NCBI GenBank assembly: GCA_013140985.1
Contig: JABFRU010000062.1
Coordinates: forward strand, 1 to 39,627
Source: Chitinophagaceae bacterium
GTDB lineage: Bacteria > Bacteroidota > Bacteroidia > Chitinophagales > Chitinophagaceae
Length of the DNA stretch: 39,627 bases
Direction of reading: 5' to 3'
A program made the position numbers and the translations under genes. Every line of letters begins with the position of its first letter. The stretch's first letter is position 1. Shown here one piece after another: positions 1 to 8,589 of the stretch. The notes beneath the pieces were generated by a model that did not search any database, was not told where the DNA came from, and saw only the letters and a list, made by a program, of their open reading frames with translations.

Positions 1-215
1 TAGAGTGAGTCAAGTTTTTCCTGGTAAACTCTTTGTGAGTCTATATTGCCGGGATATTTTTCTATAGCCGATTGAAAATTGGCATCTCTCCAGCTTTTAG
101 CTTTTGCTTCCATCTTTTTTTCATGGTTTCTTACAAACCAGGTGAAAGAAAGTTGATACAAAGAATAAACGATAAGCAGAATAGTAAAAAAGCGAACCAA
201 ACCTTTCAGTTGCAT
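1..215 (-). CDS. secDF: SecDF protein translocase, N-terminal fragment
   Basis: The gene starts at the ATG at 215 and runs off the left edge, so only about 71 codons are visible. The peptide begins MQLKGLVRFF, followed by a hydrophobic segment (about residues 7-27) and then NHEKKMEAKAKSW. I recognise this as the start of the fused SecDF of Bacteroidota: one membrane segment followed by the beginning of a long periplasmic region. SecDF uses the proton motive force to help SecYEG-driven export in the inner membrane. The partner gene yajC lies about 3 kb away on the same strand, separated by other genes. The family call rests on the N-terminus alone. Confidence 0.8.
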   Translation of the reverse strand, partial: MQLKGLVRFFTILLIVYSLYQLSFTWFVRNHEKKMEAKAKSWRDANFQSAIEKYPGNIDSQRVYQEKLDSL

Positions 216-289
216 ACGTAGAACAGTTTACATGTGGGGCCTTACTCCATTCATAAACAGGAGAGGGCTATACAATTTTTTAAGGACGG

Positions 290-322
290 CAAAGATAGCT
301 GTTTCGGATTAATTTCCACCAA
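290..322 (-). promoter_or_regulatory. Putative Bacteroidota promoter for secDF
   Basis: On the minus strand a perfect -7 box TATCTTTG lies at 297-290, with a TTG at 322-320, 22 nt upstream, slightly longer than the usual 19-21 nt. The predicted transcript would have a leader of about 70 nt before the secDF ATG at 215. The rest of the 206-nt divergent gap up to 421 shows only a weaker TATCTTTA (394-401), with no matching TTG, for the aminotransferase on the plus strand. Confidence 0.5.
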
Positions 323-421
323 CTAAAAAACGACTCCTGAACGTTGATTTTTAAAATATTAGCTCATCAATCCGTATCTAAAGATGTCTAACTTATCTTT
401 ACCCGGTCAAACCAAAGCAAC

Positions 422-1612
422 ATGCAGTTATCTTCTTTTTTGAATCGCTTTAATGAACCTGAGACACTTAAAATGGCAAAGCTGGGCCGGGAGTTAAGAG
501 CAAAGGGCATTGATGTGATAGACCTGAGTTTGGGCGAACCGGATTTTGATACACCAACACATATTAAAGAAGCTGCGATCAAAGCCATTCATGATAACTG
601 GACGCATTATACACCCGTTGCAGGGTTTTTGGATCTGAGAGAAGCGGTTTGCGGAAAATTTAAAAGAGATAATGATCTTGAATATAAACCAGAGAACATT
701 GTGGTGTCAACGGGGGCAAAACAAAGTCTTGCCAATGCTGTGCTGGCGCTGGTTGATGAAGGTGATGAAGTGATCATTCCCACACCATTCTGGGTTACTT
801 ACAGCGAATTGGTAAAAATTGCAAAAGGAAAAGTTGTTCAAATAAAAACTACAACTGAAGAGGGCTTCAAAATAAATGCACAGCAATTAGAAGCGGCTAT
901 TACTCCTAAAACAAAATTATTCTTATTCTCATCGCCCTGTAATCCAAGCGGCGCTGTTTACAGTAAAGAAGAGTTGCAGGCATTGGCTTCTGTATTTAAA
1001 AAGCATCCTGGTATTTTTATTGTATCGGATGAGATATACGAATACATTAATTATACAGGACATCACCAGAGCATTGCGCAGTTTGCAGATATAAAAGAAA
1101 GAGTTGTTGTGGTAAATGGTTTGAGTAAGGGATTTGCGATGACGGGCTGGAGGCTGGGATATATTGCCGCTAATGCCGAGGTTGCCAAAGCCTGTGAAAA
1201 AGTGCAGGGACAATTTACGAGCGGAGCAAATTCCATTACACAAAAAGCAGCCATCACTGCATTGACCAATGATCTTCGCCCATCGATGGAAATGGTAAAA
1301 GAATTTACCAAAAGAAGAGCAAGGGTGCTGGAGATAATGAAGGAAATTCCGGGTATTGAATGCAGTGAACCCGACGGAGCTTTTTATGTATTTCCTGATA
1401 TGAGCGCTTATTTTGGAAAAAAAGATGGTGAAGCCGTTATTGCCAACGCAGGTGATCTCAGCATGTATCTTCTTAATAAAGCCCATGTAAGTTCTGTAAT
1501 GGGCGATGCATTCGGTGATGCGAACTGCATACGTTTTTCCTTTGCTAACAGCATGGAAAAAATTGAAGAGGGGTGGAACAGGATCAAAAAAGCATTGGCT
1601 GCATTGAAATAA
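422..1612 (+). CDS. PLP-dependent aminotransferase, aspartate aminotransferase type (class I/II)
   Basis: This 396-residue cytosolic enzyme has the full fold-type I aminotransferase pattern. STGAKQSL (about 96-103) forms the phosphate cup, SPCNPSGA (171-178) carries the cofactor-contacting Asn174, SDEIY (202-206) holds Asp203 and Tyr206, and NGLSKGFAMTGWRLGY contains the Schiff-base Lys236. Arg371 in CIRFSFA is the expected carboxylate-binding arginine. Length and motifs fit the Ib subgroup of aspartate aminotransferases, which exchange amino groups between aspartate and 2-oxoglutarate; some members also accept prephenate or other amino acids, so substrate is not certain. The stop codon directly touches the stop codon of the convergent lipoprotein gene, with no spacer. 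Confidence 0.9.
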   Translation: MQLSSFLNRFNEPETLKMAKLGRELRAKGIDVIDLSLGEPDFDTPTHIKEAAIKAIHDNWTHYTPVAGFLDLREAVCGKFKRDNDLEYKPENIVVSTGAKQSLANAVLALVDEGDEVIIPTPFWVTYSELVKIAKGKVVQIKTTTEEGFKINAQQLEAAITPKTKLFLFSSPCNPSGAVYSKEELQALASVFKKHPGIFIVSDEIYEYINYTGHHQSIAQFADIKERVVVVNGLSKGFAMTGWRLGYIAANAEVAKACEKVQGQFTSGANSITQKAAITALTNDLRPSMEMVKEFTKRRARVLEIMKEIPGIECSEPDGAFYVFPDMSAYFGKKDGEAVIANAGDLSMYLLNKAHVSSVMGDAFGDANCIRFSFANSMEKIEEGWNRIKKALAALK

Positions 1613-2386
1613 TTAATCTTTTTCGAGTGTGATCTTTCCTTCATCAAATGTAAGCACCATCCTCTCTCTTCCTTTGAAAACAACATCAAATGTTTCCTTT
1701 TTATCGGCATCGTCTTCTGTGGTTACCAGCGTTTTTGTTCTTGAATCAAATTTGTAGGTGCCATATTCTTTTTTCATTTTGTCATCTTCACCTGATATTG
1801 CAGTATAGCTGCCATCACGGGAAAATTCAATTGTAGAAGACCTCATTTGCCTGAGTTCCTCTCCGGTGGGAGATTTCCCATCAGGATCTTCAAACTCAGC
1901 GATGCGCCATTTGCCAACAACAGAACCCGACCTGCTGTCATCTGTATCTTCATCATCTCTGTTATTTGAAAGGCTGCTGCCACCTCCCCTTCTTGAAAGC
2001 ACCGCAGTGCCGCCCTGGCCTTTCATTACCAAATTCTTGCCCCGCCAGCTTATTTTAAATTCAACTTCATTTTCGCTTTCTTCGCTTGTAACGATCAGTG
2101 TATTTGTTTCTTCATCGTATTTGTAAGTGCCATCTTCTGTGCCGTCGCTGTCTTTATGGGTATAAGAGCCGTCTTTTCTGATCACAATAGTGGCATTTTT
2201 TATTGCATCCTCCTTTTCTTCTTCATCCATTTCTTCGGAATCCATAGCTACTACTTTCCATTCTCCGACAATGGATTTGCTGTTTTCTGCTTTATCACTA
2301 TCATCAAGACCCGCCGGGTCTTTTTTATTGTTGCAGGAAAGAAAAGCGATAAAAAATACGGGCAGCAGGAGGAATAATTTTCTCAT
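1613..2386 (-). CDS. Lipoprotein with two lipocalin-like domains
   Basis: The 257-residue product starts with a lipoprotein signal (MRKLFLLL...FLSC, lipid-accepting Cys18) followed by a charged linker. Two similar halves follow. Each begins with a W-containing strand (GEWKVVAMD; GKWRIAEFE), continues with a strand ending KDGSYT or RDGSYT, then GTYKYD or GTYKFD, and ends with a Thr-rich strand. This is the pattern of the short lipocalin-like domains common in Bacteroidota lipoproteins. Acidic stretches (DSEEMDEEEKED and NRDDEDTDDS) separate the strands. It should be anchored in an envelope membrane facing the periplasm or surface; the ligand is unknown. It lies 44 nt downstream of coaE on the same strand and may be co-transcribed with it. 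Confidence 0.75.
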   Translation of the reverse strand: MRKLFLLLPVFFIAFLSCNNKKDPAGLDDSDKAENSKSIVGEWKVVAMDSEEMDEEEKEDAIKNATIVIRKDGSYTHKDSDGTEDGTYKYDEETNTLIVTSEESENEVEFKISWRGKNLVMKGQGGTAVLSRRGGGSSLSNNRDDEDTDDSRSGSVVGKWRIAEFEDPDGKSPTGEELRQMRSSTIEFSRDGSYTAISGEDDKMKKEYGTYKFDSRTKTLVTTEDDADKKETFDVVFKGRERMVLTFDEGKITLEKD

Positions 2387-2430
2387 GGTGGTAGTTTATT
2401 ATTTAAATATACAGTTTCTCTGAAAGAAAA

Positions 2431-3024
2431 TTACAGGGACGCCTTTACTGTGGAAAATTTTTTATGCAGGTCCAGCACCTGCGGTAACAGCAATTGTTCT
2501 TCATTATTGATAAGGACAAAATCGCAAAGGCTCATTTTCTTTTCTTCCTCCATCTGCCGGCTGATGCGTTTTATCACTTCGTCTTCTGTTATCCCATCCC
2601 TGTTCATCGTTCTTTTTACCCGAAGTGAAAGTGGCGCCTGAACGCCGATTACCCTGTCAACTGTTTTATTGGCGCCGCTTTCGAAAAGTAAAGCAGCTTC
2701 TTTAATGATATACGGAGAGTTTTGTTTTTTCATCCATTCTTCTGCATCACGGATGGTGACGGGGTGGGTGAGGCTGTTCAGCAATTCCAATTTTGCTTTA
2801 TCATTGAATACAACAGAAGCCATATACTTCCTGTTGAGTTCTCCATTGGTATATGACTGCTCACCAAAACTTTTTATGATCTCTTTTTTTAATGCCGCAT
2901 CGGTGTTCATCAATTTTTTTGCAGCGTTATCGGCATAGTAAACAGGAATGCCCAGCACTTCAAATATTTTTGCAACAGTTGTTTTGCCACTGCCAATGCC
3001 GCCAGTCAATCCTATTCTTACCAT
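2431..3024 (-). CDS. coaE: Dephospho-CoA kinase
   Basis: CoaE phosphorylates dephospho-CoA in the last step of coenzyme A synthesis in the cytosol. The Walker A loop GGIGSGKTT sits at residues 7-15 when translation starts at the ATG at 3024. The frame is open further upstream to 3090, but that extension has no family resemblance and overlaps a predicted terminator, so the 197-residue form is preferred and matches the usual family length. VYYADNAAK (substrate and magnesium binding region) and HPVTIRDAEEW (lid region) also fit. It sits between yajC and the lipocalin-like lipoprotein; placement beside yajC, DUF1573 and nusB is a familiar Bacteroidota neighbourhood. Confidence 0.93.
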   Translation of the reverse strand: MVRIGLTGGIGSGKTTVAKIFEVLGIPVYYADNAAKKLMNTDAALKKEIIKSFGEQSYTNGELNRKYMASVVFNDKAKLELLNSLTHPVTIRDAEEWMKKQNSPYIIKEAALLFESGANKTVDRVIGVQAPLSLRVKRTMNRDGITEDEVIKRISRQMEEEKKMSLCDFVLINNEEQLLLPQVLDLHKKFSTVKASL

Positions 3025-3074
3025 GTTCTGCTTTAAAAAACTAAATATCAAATAACAAGTTCCCGATAAATTAG

Positions 3075-3119
3075 AAAATAAAAAACTCAAAGCAGTTTTT
3101 TATTTCAGCTTTGAGTTTT
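3075..3119 (-). terminator. Intrinsic terminator after yajC
   Basis: A 12-bp perfect inverted repeat (AAAACTCAAAGC at 3082-3093 and its complement at 3108-3119) encloses a 14-nt loop. Read on the minus strand it is followed by TTTTTATTTTC. It lies just downstream of yajC and within the open extension of coaE, which supports the downstream coaE start at 3024. Confidence 0.75.
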
Positions 3120-3145
3120 ATTCGATTTTTGCTGGTTGGTTCTTT

Positions 3146-3544
3146 TTATTTTTTATCCGTTCCCGCTGCTTTATGCAACGCAGCTGTCCAATCCATGCTG
3201 ATAGCACTCTTCTCAATTTTCAGGTAACTGCCGGGGCTTACTTCTATGTTCAGCGTTCCGTCTTCATTTACTTTATTGATGGTGCCATGAATACCGGCGA
3301 TGGTGACGATCTTATCGCCTTTGCCCAGTTCTTCAATGAATTTTTTCTGGTTCTTGGCCCTTTTTGCCTGCGGCCTGATAAAGAATAACCAAAACACAAC
3401 GATCATCAATCCTAAAAAGATGAATTGGAATCCGCCAAAACCGCCACCTTTTTTGTCACCTGCCTGTTCGGCGCCGGGCATGCAGGATTGAAGAGAAATA
3501 ACAACTAACAATGCAGCAGTAGCATATTTTGAAAATGATTTCAT
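3146..3544 (-). CDS. yajC: Preprotein translocase subunit YajC
   Basis: YajC is the small accessory subunit of the SecDF-YajC complex in the inner membrane. The 132-residue product has the family hallmarks: a single membrane helix IFLGLMIVVFWLFFIRPQ (about 42-59), the conserved FFIRPQAKRAKNQ junction, and a cytosolic domain with GDKIVTIAGIHGTI. It is unusual in carrying an extra N-terminal hydrophobic stretch with Cys21 (LQSC) and a Gly-rich linker before the normal helix, resembling a signal peptide or relaxed lipobox. No internal Met precedes the membrane helix, so this start is the only ATG choice. It follows the DUF1573 gene with a 49-nt gap and is probably co-transcribed with it. Confidence 0.92.
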   Translation of the reverse strand: MKSFSKYATAALLVVISLQSCMPGAEQAGDKKGGGFGGFQFIFLGLMIVVFWLFFIRPQAKRAKNQKKFIEELGKGDKIVTIAGIHGTINKVNEDGTLNIEVSPGSYLKIEKSAISMDWTAALHKAAGTDKK

Positions 3545-3593
3545 GTGTAGATTTTAATTTTTAAAATTTTATAGCGCAATTGATTTATAAATC

Positions 3594-4064
3594 TTATTCA
3601 ACAACAACCTGGAAGCTCAGTATGTGTGAGCGGCTTGGTTTTGTATTAGCGTCAACAAATATGTCTTTTTTGTTCAGATCTTTTCTGCCACTGCTGTTAA
3701 ATACCGCCTTTATTGTTCCTTCTGCTCCCGGCATAATGGGTTCTTCAGGTTTTTCAGGCACAGTGCAACCACAACCAGCGGTAACATTAGCGATCACAAG
3801 GGGATGATCGCCGGTGTTTTTAAAACGAAAGGTCACATCGACAGGGTCGCCTTCTTTCACTTTACCCATATTCTTAAAAGTAGAATCCAGCCATTGGATA
3901 GTAGTGTAATTAGCCGTATCCTCCATCGCTTTTTGTTTCTCCACCATCCTAAGGCTGTCTTTCCTTCTATCCTCAGGAGATATCTCCCCGTTTTTTTTCT
4001 TATCCGATGTTTTGCAGGCAGCTAGTAAAAGCACTGCCATCAAAAAACCGCTTACTCTTTTCAT
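3594..4064 (-). CDS. DUF1573 lipoprotein
   Basis: The 156-residue product has a lipoprotein signal peptide (MKRVSGFLMAVLLLAAC, Cys17), a Lys-rich linker and one DUF1573 domain. The domain is recognised by FRFKNTGDHPLVI, the cysteine pair in TAGCGCTVP and the following GAEGTIKAVFNSSGR. These Ig-like domains are common in Bacteroidota envelope proteins; the molecular role is not established. The neighbourhood nusB-DUF1573-yajC is a recurring arrangement in this phylum. A strong promoter lies just upstream, so this gene and yajC likely form a unit separate from nusB. Confidence 0.88.
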   Translation of the reverse strand: MKRVSGFLMAVLLLAACKTSDKKKNGEISPEDRRKDSLRMVEKQKAMEDTANYTTIQWLDSTFKNMGKVKEGDPVDVTFRFKNTGDHPLVIANVTAGCGCTVPEKPEEPIMPGAEGTIKAVFNSSGRKDLNKKDIFVDANTKPSRSHILSFQVVVE

Positions 4065-4083
4065 AACTGAAAATTAAAGAGTG

Positions 4084-4114
4084 CAAATGTAAAGGTTAGT
4101 TGATAGGTGAGCAA
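4084..4114 (-). promoter_or_regulatory. Bacteroidota-type promoter for DUF1573-yajC
   Basis: On the minus strand, TTG (4114-4112), a 20-nt spacer and a perfect TACATTTG -7 box (4091-4084) match the Bacteroidota consensus. The -7 box ends 19 nt upstream of the ATG at 4064, giving a very short leader. This is the best complete promoter in the window. Confidence 0.75.
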
Positions 4115-4120
4115 GTTTAA

Positions 4121-4203
4121 GTGAGAAGTCGTTAGTCATTATTCAATAGGCGGTATTCCTAATACACCGGATTAAATTCCTGACTCCCGACTATTGACTT
4201 TTC
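4121..4203. repeat. Heptamer-periodic inverted element (AGTC word) at the nusB 3' end
   Basis: The left arm (about 4121-4140) has AGTC at 7-nt steps (AGAAGTCGTTAGTCATTA). The right arm (about 4181-4203), read on the opposite strand, repeats the pattern (AGTCAATAGTCGGGAGTCAG). The arms face each other and can partly pair through TGACTnnCGACT. The nusB stop codon TAG and its last codons (AGT CAA TAG) lie inside the right arm. Confidence 0.65.
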
Positions 4204-5120
4204 TTATATTCCACTTTCTGCAATTTGCCCTGGCTGACCAGTTCTTTGTGAATATTATCCAGTATGCCATTTACAAACTGTCCGCTTTGCGGAGTGCTGT
4301 AATCTTTTGCAAGGTCAATGTATTCATTAATGGTCACTTTAGGAGGTATGGTTTCAAAATAAAGGAATTCAGCTACTCCCATTTTCATCATGATCATATC
4401 CAGCAATGCAATACGTTCGGGATCCCAGTTTTTTAATTTAGGAATGATCAGGCTTTGCAGGTGATCGCCTTTTTCCAGTACGGTTTGTAATAGCGTTTTG
4501 GCAAACTGTTCTTTATCGGCACTCATCATCTGCTTGAAATTGTAGCTGCCTGGCTTTTGCAGGTAAGCAACAAGCAATTGTACTACCAATTCCCCGTCAT
4601 CATCCCAATTGGAAAAATTTTCTTCTGCGTAACTTACAAATGTCTCATTGGCGAGCATAAGGTCATTCAGAATGAACTCAACGATCTTTTTTTCTTCTGA
4701 CCTGTCTCTTTCCGGCTTGTTGATATATGATCTGTATTCAGATGAATTGACAAGGCTGTGATATACTTTGCGTAACAACTCTTTATCTGTTATGTTGCCG
4801 GGTTTTTCTTTGGCGAATTGTTCCTTCAGCGCCGGGTCATTCATCATTTTTACCAGCACTTCATTGTTCGAGATCTTGGTATTGACATTCAGGTCTGCAG
4901 TAGTAGGGAGGTGTTTGGATGCTTTTTGGTGCGCATCCGTTTCCGCATAGCGGGCAACTTCCGAAAGAAAATAAATAAGATAGATGAGCAGGGAACGGGT
5001 TTGATCAAAATGATCCTGTAAGATCTTTTGTGGTTCACCGGGCTTCACTTCTTTTTCAAGAGTGGTGACAGTATAAATCGTCTGCATCACCTTCACACGG
5101 ATATTTCTTCTGCTGATCAT
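4191..5120 (-). CDS. nusB: Transcription antitermination factor NusB
   Basis: The preferred start is the ATG at 5120 (MISRRNIRVKVMQTIY), giving 309 residues; the frame stays open to 5195, but that extension contains a promoter -7 box and no conserved sequence. NusB pairs with NusE (S10) on boxA RNA to prevent premature termination in rRNA operons. The N-terminal RRNIRVKVMQTIY and the C-terminal half (ERIALLDMIMMKMGVAEFLY ... VTINEYIDLAKDYSTPQSGQFVNGIL) carry the family signature. The protein is about twice as long as E. coli NusB because of an N-terminal helical region, which is normal for Bacteroidota. Its 3' end lies in a heptamer repeat. Confidence 0.93.
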   Translation of the reverse strand: MISRRNIRVKVMQTIYTVTTLEKEVKPGEPQKILQDHFDQTRSLLIYLIYFLSEVARYAETDAHQKASKHLPTTADLNVNTKISNNEVLVKMMNDPALKEQFAKEKPGNITDKELLRKVYHSLVNSSEYRSYINKPERDRSEEKKIVEFILNDLMLANETFVSYAEENFSNWDDDGELVVQLLVAYLQKPGSYNFKQMMSADKEQFAKTLLQTVLEKGDHLQSLIIPKLKNWDPERIALLDMIMMKMGVAEFLYFETIPPKVTINEYIDLAKDYSTPQSGQFVNGILDNIHKELVSQGKLQKVEYKKSQ

Positions 5121-5139
5121 TCGTAAGAACTTTATGCGG

Positions 5140-5147
5140 CAAATGTA
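5140..5147 (-). promoter_or_regulatory. Putative -7 box for nusB
   Basis: TACATTTG on the minus strand matches TAnnTTTG exactly and lies 19 nt upstream of the chosen ATG at 5120. No clear TTG is seen at the matching upstream distance. Its position supports starting nusB at 5120 rather than 5195. Confidence 0.5.
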
Positions 5148-5325
5148 ACCTAAAAAGATAAACCGGTCTAAACCAGTATAAAAATTCAGGATCAATTATC
5201 GAAAAGATCATATTCGGTTTCCTCTTTGCAAAAAGAAATACACAGTAGAAATATAGCATATATCTGCATTGAAAAATGATTTAACTTACAAAGGAAGAAA
5301 TTCTTAAACCTTAAAACCATTGGCT

Positions 5326-8300
5326 ATGAGAAAAAAAATTACCACAATTGTTTTTTTCTTCTTTTTGTTTTCTCTTCTGCTTATTTCCTGCAAACAACTG
5401 CAAAATAAAAATGCTGATACCGAAAACATGTTCACCAGGGAGAAAGGGCCTGACGGGAAGATGACGGACCTTAAAGGCGCCATGGAGTATGAATTCAATA
5501 TGATTAAAAATCCCACTACAGGCACAATTCCTGAAGGTATATTTGAAGCCGAACGGGCGCAGGCAAGAGAAATTCTTGCCAGGCAACAAATGAATAGCAG
5601 GATAGAAGCTGTAAATGCATATAGCTTCCAGGGCCCGAATAATCTTGGTGGAAGAACAAGGACCATTGCTTATGATGTAAGATATGATGGAGTGGCAAAC
5701 CGGATCATTCTTGCCGGCGGAGTAAGCGGCGGTGTTTATAAATCAACAGATGATGGAGCCACATGGGTTCGCAAAAGTCCCGCAGGCGAACATTTCGCCT
5801 GCATGAGTATTGCACAGGATACAAGGGTTGGCTTCCGGGATACATGGTATTATTGTGTCGGAGAGGGAACCGGAAATTCGGCAGGCGCATCAGGTGCAGG
5901 ATATTCCGGAAATGGTGTATATAAATCAACAGATAATGGAGAAACATGGAGCCGTTTGTCAGCATCCAATACAACAGCTTTAGAATCATTCTCAGTTCCT
6001 GAAGATTACATAACTAAAATCATTGTTGATCCGACAGACGGATATGTTTATGCTGCCTGTGCTGCGGCAATAAGAAGATCAACTGATGGTGGCACTACCT
6101 GGGCAACTGTTTTATCCGGGCCTTTATCTTTTTCAAGTCAATTCACAGATATTGTTGTTTCCAGTACCGGCCGGTTATATGCATCGTTTGGAGGTACAAA
6201 TGATTCAGGAGTTGATGGTGTTTGGGCTTCAGCCCCTGGCCCAACATCAGGTGATGTGGGATCCTGGACCCGTATTGCGGGTACCGGCGCCGGAGGTTCA
6301 CCTGCCGGATGGAATGCTGAACCGGCTTATGGAAGAGTGGTGCTTGCTATTGCACCCAGCAGTGAGAATCTTTTGTATGCGCTTTATTATACCAGTGGAA
6401 GTCCGGTCTGCCCCGGAGCTGTAGTTGAAGCAGATCTGTTCAGATGGGATGATATTGGCGGAACCTGGACCGATCTTTCTGCCACATTACCAAATGAAGC
6501 GGGTTGCCTTTCCGGAAATGATCCATTTGCAGTACAGGGAGGATACGACCTTGTAGTTGCTGTTAAACCTGATGATCCTTTAACCATTTTTATTGGTGGA
6601 ACGAATGCCTACCGTTCAAGTGATGCCGGACTTACCTGGACAAGGATAGGAGGATATGCAAGCCCGGCCAGCTATGCATTGTATGCCAGTTCACACCCGG
6701 ATATTCATTCATTTGTATTTCAACCGGGCAGTCCCCTGATCATGCTTTGTGGTAATGACGGAGGAATTCAACGGACAACAGATTGTACAGCAGGCAGCGT
6801 AAGCTGGTCGCAGATAAATGTGGGGTACCGAACGTATCAATATTATTATGTGGACATTGATCCCCGTGTAGCTAATGACAAAGTGATCGGCGGCGCACAG
6901 GATAATGGCTCAACGAGAAACATTGGAGGCACAGGTACCAGCTTTGAAATGGTTTGGGGCGGTGATGGTGTTTCAGTGGGATTAAATGACCCGGCAGCAA
7001 CCGGCGGCACACAATATGAATATGTCGGATCGCAATTAGGCGCTATTAACAGAAGAACTTCCGGAACTGCTCTTGGATTTTCGACAGCGATTACCCCGGA
7101 ATATGCAAATACCGTAACAAGCGCAGGATTATTTGTTACACTTTTCAAATTGGACCAGGATAATTCTCAAATTCTATACTATGCCAATGATGATACTTTA
7201 TACCGCACTACTTCTGCATCAACTGTAACAACAACTACCTGGACAAAAATGACAGGTGTAGCGGCTTCGGTAGGTGTTGCAAACGATATTACAGCATTAG
7301 CTATGACAAGGGGTACCTATAGTCCGGCTACTGCCAGTTTATTTTTCGGAACATCCGACGGAAGAGTTTTCAGGTTGGATGACCCGGCAGGAGCGGCAGC
7401 AGGAACAGCACCAGAGGATATTGAGGATGGAGATTTTCCTGCAGGTTATATAAGCAGTATTGCTGTTAATCCCCGAAATGATGATACGGTTATGGTTACT
7501 TTATCAAATTATGGAATATCCGGTAATGTCTGGTGGACAGGTAACGCCAATTCAGCAAACCCGACCTGGACAAATGTTGAAGATAATCTCACCCTGCCTT
7601 CTTATCGCAGTTGCGCTATACATGTTGTTCCCAATTCAACTGAAGTGCAATATTATGTAGGCACATCTGTAGGATTATACAGGAAAACCGGAGAGCTTCC
7701 GGTAGTTGCCGGAGCTGCTAATGATTGGGCACAGGAAGGTGCAAGCACACTGGGTAATGCAGTTGTCTCGTCGCTGGCATTACGGCCTTCTGACGGCAAT
7801 ATGTTAGTAGGAACTCACGGATATGGCATGTGGAAGACAGCGTTAAGTTTATTTGTAGTACCTGTTGAATTAACAGAGTTCAAAGGAACATTACAAAACA
7901 ATAAAACAGCTTTACTGCAATGGACCACTTCGGCAGAATACAATAGCAAGCATTTTGAACTGGAAAGATCTTTTGATGGTGTCAATTTCAGAAAGATCAC
8001 AACTATTGCTGCGGCTGGTAACAGCACAACTACCCGTCAATATAGTTATGTTGACAGGGAACCACTCACTGAAAAGAATTATTACAGGCTGCGAACTGTT
8101 GACATGGATAATCAAAGCAAGTTGAGCAACATAGTGCTATTGCAATTGACAGGAGCCAAACAGGAGATACAGGTGCTTGGCAATCCTTTTACGGATAATA
8201 AACTTACTATACGTTTTGTAAAAACTCCTGATGCAAAAGGTGAACTAAGATTAAATGATATGACAGGCCGGCTGGTGGCAAGAAGAGTTATCGGGCCGGG

Positions 8301-8406
8301 AGAACAGCAGATCGAATTCACTATTCCGGGTACTGCTGCAGGAACTTACATTTTACAAGCAATACTTGGCAATAAAACATATACTGTCAAAGTGCTGAAA
8401 GAGTAA
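5326..8406 (+). CDS. Large Asp-box (BNR/sortilin-like) T9SS cargo protein with lipobox
   Basis: The ATG at 5326 is preferred; a TTG two codons upstream is also open. The 1026-residue protein begins with a hydrophobic signal ending LLISC (Cys22), a good lipoprotein box. The middle contains at least four Asp boxes of the form STDxGxTW (near residues 139, 201, 251 and 430), typical of beta-propellers of the sialidase/Vps10/BNR superfamily; no sialidase active site was identified. A fibronectin-like module follows (about 843-940, PVELTEFKG...ALLQWTTSAE), and the last 77 residues form a T9SS type A sorting domain ending GTYILQAILGNKTYTVKVLKE. It is probably secreted and surface-attached. Combining a lipobox with a T9SS tail is odd. 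A strong terminator follows. Confidence 0.8.
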   Translation: MRKKITTIVFFFFLFSLLLISCKQLQNKNADTENMFTREKGPDGKMTDLKGAMEYEFNMIKNPTTGTIPEGIFEAERAQAREILARQQMNSRIEAVNAYSFQGPNNLGGRTRTIAYDVRYDGVANRIILAGGVSGGVYKSTDDGATWVRKSPAGEHFACMSIAQDTRVGFRDTWYYCVGEGTGNSAGASGAGYSGNGVYKSTDNGETWSRLSASNTTALESFSVPEDYITKIIVDPTDGYVYAACAAAIRRSTDGGTTWATVLSGPLSFSSQFTDIVVSSTGRLYASFGGTNDSGVDGVWASAPGPTSGDVGSWTRIAGTGAGGSPAGWNAEPAYGRVVLAIAPSSENLLYALYYTSGSPVCPGAVVEADLFRWDDIGGTWTDLSATLPNEAGCLSGNDPFAVQGGYDLVVAVKPDDPLTIFIGGTNAYRSSDAGLTWTRIGGYASPASYALYASSHPDIHSFVFQPGSPLIMLCGNDGGIQRTTDCTAGSVSWSQINVGYRTYQYYYVDIDPRVANDKVIGGAQDNGSTRNIGGTGTSFEMVWGGDGVSVGLNDPAATGGTQYEYVGSQLGAINRRTSGTALGFSTAITPEYANTVTSAGLFVTLFKLDQDNSQILYYANDDTLYRTTSASTVTTTTWTKMTGVAASVGVANDITALAMTRGTYSPATASLFFGTSDGRVFRLDDPAGAAAGTAPEDIEDGDFPAGYISSIAVNPRNDDTVMVTLSNYGISGNVWWTGNANSANPTWTNVEDNLTLPSYRSCAIHVVPNSTEVQYYVGTSVGLYRKTGELPVVAGAANDWAQEGASTLGNAVVSSLALRPSDGNMLVGTHGYGMWKTALSLFVVPVELTEFKGTLQNNKTALLQWTTSAEYNSKHFELERSFDGVNFRKITTIAAAGNSTTTRQYSYVDREPLTEKNYYRLRTVDMDNQSKLSNIVLLQLTGAKQEIQVLGNPFTDNKLTIRFVKTPDAKGELRLNDMTGRLVARRVIGPGEQQIEFTIPGTAAGTYILQAILGNKTYTVKVLKE

Positions 8407-8430
8407 AAAATATTTCCATTAAACGCTAAG

Positions 8431-8462
8431 GCCGTTTCGGGTTTTACCGGAACGGCTTTTTA
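8431..8462 (+). terminator. Intrinsic terminator after the Asp-box protein
   Basis: A 10-bp stem (GCCGTTTCGG at 8431-8440 with CCGGAACGGC at 8447-8456, one G-T pair) and a 6-nt loop are followed by TTTTTAT. It isolates the upstream gene from groES. Confidence 0.85.
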
Positions 8463-8581
8463 TTTAAGTATAAATGAAATTTTGTCTTACTTATCAGTGC
8501 AATAAGCTGTATAAGTACTGTCATTTAATTCATTTAGCTGAAAAATTGGCTTTTTGATAGCTGCTGGCATACTATTTCCTG

Positions 8582-8589
8582 TACCTTTG
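8582..8589 (+). promoter_or_regulatory. Putative -7 box for groES-groEL
   Basis: TACCTTTG matches the Bacteroidota -7 consensus and lies 38 nt before the groES ATG. The nearest upstream TTG is 25 nt away, longer than usual. No CIRCE-type inverted repeat (TTAGCACTC-N9-GAGTGCTAA) is present, so HrcA control is not supported by the sequence. Confidence 0.55.

Noticed and set aside
929-1486. 185-codon frame antisense to the aminotransferase
   Set aside because: It lies wholly under a well-supported enzyme gene and its translation has no family motif or signal; it is a shadow frame.
5326-8406. Sialidase activity for the Asp-box protein
   Set aside because: Asp boxes occur in many propellers; the Arg triad and Tyr/Glu of sialidases were not identified.
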